Made by a program: the position numbers and the translations under genes
The notes under the pieces: model-generated
Told to the model about the DNA's origin: nothing
What the model saw: the letters and a program-made list of their open reading frames with translations, nothing else
Databases searched by the model: none
Shown: in pieces, positions 17,636-27,100 of the stretch
Layout: each line of letters opens with the position of its first letter
Position numbering within the stretch: the first letter of the stretch is position 1
NCBI GenBank assembly: GCA_003524305.1
Contig: DQHW01000029.1
Coordinates: 92,997-146,917, forward strand
From: Anaerolineaceae bacterium
GTDB lineage: Bacteria > Chloroflexota > Anaerolineae > Anaerolineales > Anaerolineaceae
Reading direction: 5' to 3'
Length of the DNA stretch: 53,921 nt

Positions 17636-18883
17636 ATGGCAACTCGGCTTTTTGCACCCAGCATGGGTGAAGGTGTTGAAGAATTAACCGTTATCAATTG
17701 GCTTAAGAAGGAAGGTGATACGGTCAAGGAAATGGAAGTGATCGTTGAACTGGAAACCGATAAAGTCACCACAGAAATTCCGAGCCCGGCTGCGGGGACG
17801 ATTTTAAAAATACTGGCTGAAATTGATGAGACAGTTAAAGTAGGTTCAACATTAGCCTGGATTGGTCAGCCTGGTGAGGCATTTGAAGAAGAAAAACCTA
17901 AGAAAAAACCTCCCGTGGCAGAAGCCAAAGTAGACATATCTCTTAAAGCGCCTGAACCTGTTACTACAGGTTCAACTTATACTGGGCATGTTTCTCCATT
18001 GGTGAAAAAAATTGTCACAGAGAAGAATGTTGATCTTAACCAGGTACGTGGATCTGGCCAGGAGGGGCGCATTACCAAAGAGGATGTACTTAATTATTTA
18101 GAGTCCAGAAAAGAAGCTCCTTCAACCACGGCTGCACAACCTACACAGGCAGCAGCAGAGCCTGTGCCCGTCGAAAAACCAGTTCCAATGGTAGGGGAGT
18201 TAATTCAACTTTCTTCATTGAGAAAGCAAATTGCCGAGCGCATGGTAAATTCTCAGCATACTTCTCCGCATGTGCTGACTGTAATGGAAGCTGATCTCAG
18301 TAAAGTGCTTGCTCATCGGGCAGCGAATAAGGCGGCTTTTGCAGCACAAGGCGTGAACCTGACCTTGACTGCCTATTTTTGTTCTGCCATTGTCACCAGT
18401 TTAAAAGCCTTTCCGATGGTGAATTCCTCTTGGACAGATGAAGGTCTCCAACTCCACCGCGATATAAATCTGGGCATGGCTACTGCCCTAGGTGAACAAG
18501 GTCTCATTGTGCCGGTAATCAAAGACGCAGATCTTTTATCTTTACAGGGGCTGGCGCAAAAGGTTAATGATCTTGCTTCGCGTGCTCGTGCCAAGAAACT
18601 ACTGCCAGATGAAGTTAAGGGAGGAACATTTACACTTACAAACCATGGCTCAGGAGGCTCTCTTTTTGCTTCTCCGATCATTTTTCAACCGCAAGCAGCC
18701 ATTCTTGGAACAGGCATGATGCAAAAACGGCCGGTTGTGATCACCGATGCATCTGGCAATGATGCCATCGCTATTCGGCACATGATTTACCTTTCTCTTG
18801 TTTTCGACCATCGCATTCTGGATGGTGAAGGAGCCGACCGGTTTTTAATGGCGGTCAAAGAAGCATTAGAAAACTGGAGTTAA
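17636..18883 (+). CDS. 2-oxoacid dehydrogenase E2 (dihydrolipoamide acyltransferase)
   Basis: A 415-residue E2 core protein. It has one lipoyl domain (1-77; Lys43 in ETDKVTTE), a peripheral-subunit binding domain (about 119-160: HVSPLVKKIV, GSGQEGRITKEDVLNYL), Ala/Pro-rich linkers, and a catalytic acyltransferase domain (about 185-415) with the active-site HRILDG near the C-terminus. It transfers the acyl group from E1 to coenzyme A. TAAGGAGGT directly precedes the ATG, an exceptionally strong ribosome site, and the gene starts 9 bp after the E1 stop. Confidence 0.95.
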   Translation: MATRLFAPSMGEGVEELTVINWLKKEGDTVKEMEVIVELETDKVTTEIPSPAAGTILKILAEIDETVKVGSTLAWIGQPGEAFEEEKPKKKPPVAEAKVDISLKAPEPVTTGSTYTGHVSPLVKKIVTEKNVDLNQVRGSGQEGRITKEDVLNYLESRKEAPSTTAAQPTQAAAEPVPVEKPVPMVGELIQLSSLRKQIAERMVNSQHTSPHVLTVMEADLSKVLAHRAANKAAFAAQGVNLTLTAYFCSAIVTSLKAFPMVNSSWTDEGLQLHRDINLGMATALGEQGLIVPVIKDADLLSLQGLAQKVNDLASRARAKKLLPDEVKGGTFTLTNHGSGGSLFASPIIFQPQAAILGTGMMQKRPVVITDASGNDAIAIRHMIYLSLVFDHRILDGEGADRFLMAVKEALENWS

Positions 18884-18896
18884 TACTAATGGTGTT

Positions 18897-18917
18897 TTCA
18901 ATATAACTAGTATTGAA
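18897..18917 (+). repeat. short inverted repeat after the E2 gene
   Basis: TTCAATA and TATTGAA flank a 7-base loop just downstream of the E2 stop. No T-run follows, so it may be an mRNA 3' stem within the operon rather than a terminator. Confidence 0.3.
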
Positions 18918-18946
18918 ATCTTCGATGAGATTTGAAGGTAGCAAGC

Positions 18947-19300
18947 ATGTTAAAGATCAAGCGTGTTTATGAGATTGCGGAAGCGAACGATGGCATTCGA
19001 TTCTTTGTTGAGCGCTTGTGGCCGCGAGGAATAAGCAAAGAAAAACTTCAAATGCAAGCCTGGTTGAAGGATATTTCTCCGAGTGCCAGCTTGCGGAGTT
19101 GGTATGGGCACGATCTGAACAAGTGGAAAGAATTTCAGGAGCGGTATCGCACGGAACTGGCCAACAATTCAGTTCATTTGCAGCCCATTCTTGATGCCAT
19201 GGAACAAAGAAATGTAACCCTGCTATATAGCGCCCATGATATTGAACATAACAGTGCTCTTGTGCTTAAATCGTTTCTGGAGGGTTACCAGAAATCGTAA
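18947..19300 (+). CDS. DUF488 family protein (YeaO-like)
   Basis: A 117-residue protein with the family hallmarks: IKRVYE at the start, RFFVERLWPRGISKE (about 19-33), LRSWYGHD and a C-terminal TLLYSAHD motif. The biochemical function of DUF488 proteins is not established. It sits between E2 and E3 genes of the dehydrogenase operon, but DUF488 genes occur in many contexts, so a direct role there is uncertain. I chose ATG 18947 over a TTG 15 bp earlier; AAGG lies 8 bp upstream of the ATG. Confidence 0.85.
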   Translation: MLKIKRVYEIAEANDGIRFFVERLWPRGISKEKLQMQAWLKDISPSASLRSWYGHDLNKWKEFQERYRTELANNSVHLQPILDAMEQRNVTLLYSAHDIEHNSALVLKSFLEGYQKS

Positions 19301-19367
19301 TTTAAAGAAAATGATTGATCGTTTCTTTTATTAAAATTATCTCTCCCTTGAGGATTGCGAGGCTGAA

Positions 19368-20765
19368 ATGGATGAATTTGATGTGGTCGTTATTGGCGCC
19401 GGACCTGGCGGTTATGTGGCAGCCATTCGTGCGTCACAATTAGGATTGAAAACAGCGATCATTGATAAACAATGGATGGGTGGAGTATGTCTAAACATCG
19501 GTTGTATTCCATCCAAAGCTTTGTTAAAAAACGCAGAAATTGCCCATATTTTAAGAGAGCGGGGTAAAGATTTTGGATTCTCTTTTGAAAACTTAAAATT
19601 GGATTTCAGTTCTGCAGTCAAACGCAGCCGGCAGGTATCTGATCGATTAACCAAAGGTGTTGGTTTTCTGATGAAGAAAAACAACATCACGGTCATCATG
19701 GGGTCTGCCAGGGTGAAGTCAAAAGAGATTGTGGTTGTGACAAATAATGAAGGCAAAGACCAAACGCTTAAGGCAAAAAATATTATCATTGCCACTGGCA
19801 GTCAGGCGGCTTTATTCCCCGGTGCAAAGATCGATGGTGAAAAAGTGGTCACCTATCGCGAAGCCATACTTCAAGAAAAACTTCCTAAATCAGTGGTGAT
19901 CATTGGCGCCGGAGCCATCGGACTCGAGTTTGCCACTATTTGGAACTCTTATGGAACCGACGTTTCCATTGTAGAGATGCTGCCGCGCATTGCTCCACTT
20001 GAAGATGAAGAAATCAGCACCGAACTGCTGAAAGCATTCACCAAACGTGGAATTAGATGCCTGGTTGAGACCCGAGTTCAAAATATTGAAACAACATCCA
20101 GGGGTGTAAAAGTAACGGTTGCCTCAAAAGAAGGTGAACAAACCCTTGAAGCAGAACAAGTGCTGGTGGCAATCGGATTTAAACCTAATAGTTCCAACCT
20201 TGGACTTGAAGAGCTAGGGGTGGATTTCACAGATCGTAACTATATAAAAGTGAATGATCATATGTCAACCAATATCCCTGGAATTTGGGCTATTGGTGAT
20301 GTTTCCGGAAAATTATTACTGGCTCACGTGGCTTCCACCCAGGGCATTCACTGTGCTGAGTCTATTGCAGGCAAACAGGTTCAACCCATTGATTATGTCA
20401 TGGTTCCACGGGCTACTTATTGCCAGCCGCAGTTGGCTTCTTTTGGATACACTGAAGCTCAAGCGCTTGAGCTTGGCATGAAAATAAAAATCGGTAAGTT
20501 CCCTTTTCAAGCCAATGGCAAAGCGCTTGGCCTTGGAGAAAGCACGGGGTTTGTCAAGGTTATTGTGGACGAAAAGTATGGCGAGATCCTTGGGGCGCAT
20601 ATGATCGGTCCGGAAGTCTCTGAATTATTACCGGAATTCACCCTTGCACAACAAAATGAATTAACGATCAGCGAAATTATGCGAAATATTCATGCCCATC
20701 CAACCTTAAGTGAGGCAATAATGGAGGCGGCAGAAAACGCAGAAGATCAGGCGATTCACATTTAA
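19368..20765 (+). CDS. lpdA: dihydrolipoamide dehydrogenase (E3)
   Basis: A 465-residue flavoprotein disulfide reductase that reoxidises dihydrolipoamide on E2 using NAD+. It has an FAD-binding GAGPGGYVAA (10-19), redox disulfide Cys41-LNIG-Cys46, NAD-binding GAGAIGLEFA, the second FAD motif AIGDV, and the dimer-interface active-site HAHPTLSEA near the C-terminus. All catalytic residues are present. It completes the E1-E2-E3 set. Confidence 0.96.
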   Translation: MDEFDVVVIGAGPGGYVAAIRASQLGLKTAIIDKQWMGGVCLNIGCIPSKALLKNAEIAHILRERGKDFGFSFENLKLDFSSAVKRSRQVSDRLTKGVGFLMKKNNITVIMGSARVKSKEIVVVTNNEGKDQTLKAKNIIIATGSQAALFPGAKIDGEKVVTYREAILQEKLPKSVVIIGAGAIGLEFATIWNSYGTDVSIVEMLPRIAPLEDEEISTELLKAFTKRGIRCLVETRVQNIETTSRGVKVTVASKEGEQTLEAEQVLVAIGFKPNSSNLGLEELGVDFTDRNYIKVNDHMSTNIPGIWAIGDVSGKLLLAHVASTQGIHCAESIAGKQVQPIDYVMVPRATYCQPQLASFGYTEAQALELGMKIKIGKFPFQANGKALGLGESTGFVKVIVDEKYGEILGAHMIGPEVSELLPEFTLAQQNELTISEIMRNIHAHPTLSEAIMEAAENAEDQAIHI

Positions 20766-21185
20766 TCGATCTACATAGTTATCCAATTCATGGTTTTTTT
20801 CAGGGACATTTTTTATAAAAATGAGAATTTTTCTCAATGAAAAATCATAAATTGAATTGATCTTTGTATAAAATTATAAACAATTTATTATTAATGTGGT
20901 TTTTATGCAGTTATTATCAGATTTAATCTTTGTACATTCTCAAAATAAAATGTCACAAAAAATCAAATTTCCGAATCCAACACATGAAGTTAGGGTTTTT
21001 AAAGCAAGAAGGACGTTTTTGTGTCAATTACTTTGAGGTAATATACGAACCTTTAGAAAAAGTTTAGTTGTTTAGATAAGCCCACTTAATTATTAGCAAA
21101 ATTTTCTTAAGCCTGTTTCAGACAAGGCCTGGTTTTGTGTTGCAGTTTGACGAATTTTGAATTTGAAAAACGAAATAGGAGAAAA
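20766..21185 (+). promoter_or_regulatory. 420 bp AT-rich leader of the megasynthase gene with an inverted repeat
   Basis: This stretch separates the dehydrogenase operon from the megasynthase. It contains TGAGAA-TTT-TTCTCA at 20822-20836, a perfect 6 bp inverted repeat that could be an operator, and several AT-only runs. A further open stretch starting with TTG at 21135 is continuous with the synthase frame but lacks a ribosome site. No clear -35/-10 pair was found. Confidence 0.35.
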
Positions 21186-24100
21186 ATGAATATTCAAAAA
21201 GCAATCGCAGTGGTTGGATTAGGGGCGATATTACCAGATGCATATGATGTTGCTTCTTTTTGGAACAACATTATCAATAAAAAAGATTCCATTGGAGAAG
21301 TTCCTGCGGATAGATGGAGTATCGCATTATATTACGATCCAGATCCCAGGGCTGTTGATAAAACATACAGCAAAATTGGCGCTTTTATTAAAAATTATCA
21401 ATTTGATCCATTTAAAGCGGGAATTGCAATTCCGCCTAGGGTTCTTTCGTTAATGGATCATGCTCAACAATGGGGGTTGGCAGCGTCATATCAAGCTTTA
21501 AAAGATTATGGATATCCACAAAAACCATTAAACCCTGAACGTGTCGCTGTAATTCTTGGCAATGCTCTGGCTGGAGAAGGTCATTATCGCTCAACCTTCC
21601 GAATTTTGCTGCCCGAATACCTGGCATCTTTAGAATCCATACCGGAATTCAAGAATTTATCGGCTGCAACTCAACAGGCAATTTTGTTTGGAATAACCGG
21701 AGATATTTATTCAAAAATTCCTGCAATTACTGAAGATACCATGCCTGGCGAATTAGGCAATATTATTGCTGGCAGAATCGCCAATGTCTTTAATTTTTCA
21801 GGGCCTAATTTTATTACCGATGCGGCATGTGCCTCTTCACTCGCCGCGTTGCAAGCTGCAGTGGATGGACTTGCAAACAATCACTTTGATGCAGTTCTTT
21901 GTGGTGGTGTTGACAGAAACATGGGGCCGGAATCTTTCATAAAATTCTCAAAAATTGGTGCTTTAAGTGCCGAGGGATCCCGCCCGTATTCTGATAAAGC
22001 GGACGGGTTTGTGATGGGCGAAGGCGCTGTAATATTCTTGTTAAAACGTTTGGAAGATGCCGAACGTGATGGCGACAAGATTTACGCATTGATCCGTGGA
22101 ATCGGCGGCAGTTCAGATGGAAAAGGAAAAGGGATCACTGCTCCAAACCCCTTGGGGCAGCAGCGTGCGATTGAACGGGCTTTATTGAATGCAGGCATCA
22201 CTCCGCAAGAGGTCGGATTAATTGAGGGGCACGGCACCTCTACAAAAGTGGGTGATGTTGCTGAATTGAACAGCCTAAAAACCGTGTTTGGAGCATATGG
22301 ACTGGCAAATGGCAGTATAGCCCTTGGATCAGTGAAATCGAATATCGGGCATTTAAAGAGCGCAGCCGGTGCAGTGGGTTTGCTCAAAACAATCCTGGCT
22401 TTGAATGAGAAAATCCTGCCTCCGTCGGCTAATTTCGTTACTCCCAATCCCAACATTGATTTTGGGAACATTCCATTTGAGGTAAATATTCAACCCCGTG
22501 AGTGGCAGGCGAAACCTGGCAATTATCGCTTTGCGGGAGTAAGCAGTTTTGGCTTTGGTGGAACAAACTTCCATATCGTATTAGAGGAGTATTTCCCCGG
22601 TGTGTTGGGCAGCGATAAGCCTTCATACGCTGTTCCGCTGAAAATCGAAAAAGAGCAAGAGGTTTTAGCCGAGATGACACAACCAAGATCCATTGAAAAC
22701 ATATCAGCAGTACAGACTGTTGGTTATGATAATTCCAGGATCACCGATTTTGTGCTGGAATCCATCAGCGAGAAAACAGGCTATCCGCGCGAAATGCTTG
22801 ATCTTGAACTTGATCTTGAAGCAGATCTCGGAATTGACACTGTTAAACAAGCAGAACTTTTTGCGAGTATCCGCACGCATTACAATATTGCCCGCCGTGA
22901 AGACTTGCGGCTTTCAGATTACAACACAATCGCAAAAGTGGTTGAATTTATGACCGATGCACTCTCTGGTCAAACAACACAAACGGAAGGCGAAAATAAA
23001 CAGCCGGTCAACGTTCAAATTGATCAAAAAACTGCCCCAATAGAAGAAGCAGCCAAATCGAATGAAGGTCATCCATACCAGGGACTCTACTTTTTATCGG
23101 CAGATAGCAAAATCGCTTTACAGCAAAAACTTGAAGCAGACTTGGTGTCTATTAAAAATGGTCAAACACCTCCATCGGTTTGTCCCACCCGTGTTGAGGT
23201 GTCAAGAAGTGAAAGACTTGCCATTGATTATGAGAATGCAGACGAATTGGTCAAACGATGCGAGAAGGCGATTTCAGCCTTTGAAACTGATCAGCCAGTC
23301 ACCTGGAATGCTTTGCAAGCTCATGGCATTTATCGGGGCAGCGGCACCCCTGGTAAAACCGTATTTATGTTCCCCGGTCAGGGATCTCAATATGTGAATA
23401 TGATCAGAGATTTGCTTGAAGTGGAGCCAGTGGTTCGTGACACTTTCAAAGAAGCCGATGAAATCTTAACCCCCATCCTTGGTAAACCGCTAACCAGTTA
23501 CATTTATGCAGATGGCAATGAAGAAGCGCTTGCCCAGGCAGAAATAGAACTTAAAAATACCACGATTACCCAGCCAGCCTTGCTCACTGCCAATGTTGCT
23601 TTATTGCGGTTAATGGATAAATTTGGATTCTCTCCTGACTTTGTGATTGGGCACAGCCTGGGTGAATATGCAGCCCTGGTCGCTTCAGGTGTCTTAACCT
23701 TTGCTGAAGCACTTGAAGTAGTCAGCGCCCGCGGACGAGAAATGTCCAGGATTAAGGTGGATGATCCCGGTGGAATGGCTGCGGTTTCTGCACCTCTGGA
23801 AGAAGTCGAGAAAGTCATAAAAGCGGTTGAAGGCTATATCGTGATCGCCAACGTTAACAGCCCGGTTCAATCGGTGTTGGGGGGAACCTCCGAGGCAATT
23901 GAATCAGCGATTTCCATGTTCAAAGAAGCAGGTTTTCAGGCAGTTAGAATTCCTGTTTCACACGCTTTCCATACCAAAATCGTAGCGCCTGCCAGCGAAC
24001 CTGTCCGGCAGGTGATTGAGCGTATGCATGTGGTTGCTCCAAATATCCCGATTGTGGCTAATGTTACTGGCGAGTTGTATCCGTCAACTGCAGAAGGAAT

Positions 24101-27100
24101 CACAGATTTATTGGCGAAACAGGTAGCTTCTCCGGTTCAATTTGTTAAAAGCATGCAAACGCTGTATAACCTGGGTACCCGTGTGTTTGTAGAAGTCGGA
24201 CCTAAAAGGGTATTAAACGCGCTTGCCACCGACAACATGAAAGGCAAAACAGATACCATTGTGTTGGCCACTAATCATCCCCGCAAAGGCGGACAAGCCA
24301 GTTTCAACGAGGCTTTGTGCGGATTGTATGCTGCAGGGGTACTTTCCAAAGAGGCGATTGATAATCAAATAAATGAACCTGACGCTCACATAGATATGAA
24401 ATCTCAGGTTGTGCAACAATTTGAAAATAATCTGCATCAATTCGCAGTTTTAACTGGATCAGTTGTAGTGACTGGCGCCGGGCTTGGTCTTCCCGGTCGA
24501 AACAAGAAAGTTTTTGACGATAATAACATCAACAGCTTGTTGAATGGTGAAATGCGCATCGAATCAATTCCTGAAAATATCCGAAAAGAAATGCTTGAAA
24601 AACGGGTTACCAGGTTGATCAAAAGCGATTCTGGTGCTGTTATGGAAGAAATTACCGACATTGACCAGACCTTGAAACTTGCAGGTCAACGCGGCACCTT
24701 CAATTTGGAAGAAGAATATGGGGTTCCGGCAGAGCGTGTTGATTCACTGGATATATCGACACAATTGGCGTTTGCTGCGGGTATTGATGCTTTGCGCGAT
24801 GCGGGCATTCCCCTCGTCATGCATCACCGCCGTACGAGCAAAGGAACATTGCTGCCTGACGGATGGAAATTACCGGAATCCATGCAGGATGAAACGGGTG
24901 TTATTTTCTGTTCTGCGTTTCCAGGATTGAATCGAATGGCTGAAGAAGCCGGACGGTTTTATGAGGCAAAATCTCTGCAAAGACAATTATCAGAAGTAAT
25001 GGCCATGGAAGATTTGTTGTTGGCGCTCAATCCGACCGGACAGACTCACTTTCAAAATGAAATTATTCGCCGAAAGACAGAGTTGGAATTAAAACTGGAC
25101 GAAGTTAATTATCACTTTGACAGGCGTTTTATCTTTAGAGTCCTTTCGATGGGGCATTCACAATTTGCTGAATATATTGGCGCTCGCGGACCTAACACTT
25201 CGGTAAATGCCGCTTGTGCCACTACCACCCAGGGTATCAATATCGCTGAAGACTGGATTCGCACCGGACGGTGCCGCAGGGTGATCGTCATCGCGGGAGA
25301 TGATGTTTCAGACAACAACCTCGCTTCATGGATAGGAACAAGTTTATTTGCCAGCGGCGCTGCGACCACTGAAGGAAATCTGCGTCTGGCTGCTCTGCCA
25401 TTCGACAAACGCCGCAATGGATTGATCATGGGCATGGGTGCTGCTGCTTTGATTATCGAAAGCCAGGATGGTGCAGAAGAGAGAGGCATTCGCCCCATTT
25501 GTGAAATTGTCGCATCACAATTCTCGAACAGTGCTTTCCACGGCACCCGCCTGGATGTGACGCATGTGGCCGGCTTGATGGAAACCCTGGTCGCTACGGC
25601 TGAAAAACGCTTTGGTCTTGAGCGAAATGCAATCGCTGCTAAAACTGTGTTTATCTCGCATGAAACCTATACTCCTGCAAGAGGCGGAAGTGCCAGTGCC
25701 GAGATTTTTGCACTGCGCCACACATTTAAAGACAACGCCAACAAAGTCATTATCGCAAATACCAAAGGATATACCGGTCATACCATGGGTGTGGGTGTTG
25801 AAGACGTGCTGGCTGTAAAGGCGCTTGAAACTGGCAAGGTTCCACCAATAGCACATATCAACGAAGGCTTTGAACCCGACCCGGATTTGGGTGATCTGCT
25901 GCTCTCTCAGGGCGGTGAATACAACCCCGAATTTGCACTGCGCCTGGGTGCCGGGTTTGGATCTCAAATTGCCATGGTGCTTTATCGAAAAATTGCTGGT
26001 GCAGGTGAGCGTATCAATCAAAACGTTTATCGCAACTGGTTGAAATCTAATTCGGGATATGCACTGGCTGACCTGGAGATTGAAAAACGGACTTTACGTG
26101 TGAAATCTCAAGGAATTCCGGTTAATGAACCCATCAAAAGCACCTGGCAGTTTGGGTTGCTCCCTGGTCGATGGGCTGTAAACGCCGAACTCTCAAATAA
26201 TAAGTATTCTGAGAGTATGACTGTCACCATACCCGAACACCAAAGGATTTCGACTCAGGTAACCAGGGTTGAACAACCTTCAATTGAAATAAAATCCAAT
26301 CAGGTTTTTGCTGATAATGATTCCATCAAGGCCCATGTCCTTGAAGTGGTCAGTGAGAAAACGGGTTACCCCATGGAGATGCTGGATTTGGATCTTGATC
26401 TTGAAGCTGACCTGGGCATTGATACCGTAAAACAGGCTGAGTTATTTGCCTCCATCCGCACAAATTATGGCATTCCGCGGCGTGAAGATTTGAAGCTATC
26501 TGATTACAATACGCTTGAAAAAGTGATCGGATTTGTCAAAGATAGTTTGCCTGGCGCTTCAGTTCAAACCTATGTTCAAAAGACCGCTGAGATCGAATTG
26601 ACCGATCTACCTCAAATTACTGTTGCTACCATCGAGAATTCTGAGGTTGCTGTGACAACAAAGGAAGATGATTTAAGTATCTTTGTCCTCTCAACGGTCA
26701 GCGAAAAAACAGGTTATCCCATAGAGATGCTTGATCTAGATCTCGATCTAGAAGCAGACTTGGGAATTGATACAGTGAAACAGGCTGAATTGTTTGCCGC
26801 CATCCGCACACATTTCGGCATTGCGAAACGTGAAGATTTGCGCCTTTCTGATTACAACACACTATCAAAAGTGATCGGATTCGTCAAAGATGGAACATCA
26901 CCTATATCCAACGAACCCAATAATTCTGAAGCATCTTCAAAATCAGTACTAAAGAGTACGGTTGTTGTAGAAAGTCAACCAACGATTCAAACATCTCAGG
27001 TTAATGAAAAACCCATTACCCTGCGTGTTCCGAAACCGGTGTTATTGCCTCGAATTGATTTATGTGAATCTACAGGTATCAATCTTGAAAATGGCAGAGT

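Noticed and set aside
19301..19340. AAAGAAA...TTTCTTT pairing with T-rich tail after the DUF488 gene
   Set aside because: The stem is only 7 A-T pairs with an 11-base loop, too weak for a confident terminator.
24213..26021. Antisense open frames of 75-168 codons across the megasynthase
   Set aside because: They overlap conserved KS and AT coding sequence, have no ribosome sites and no recognisable domains.
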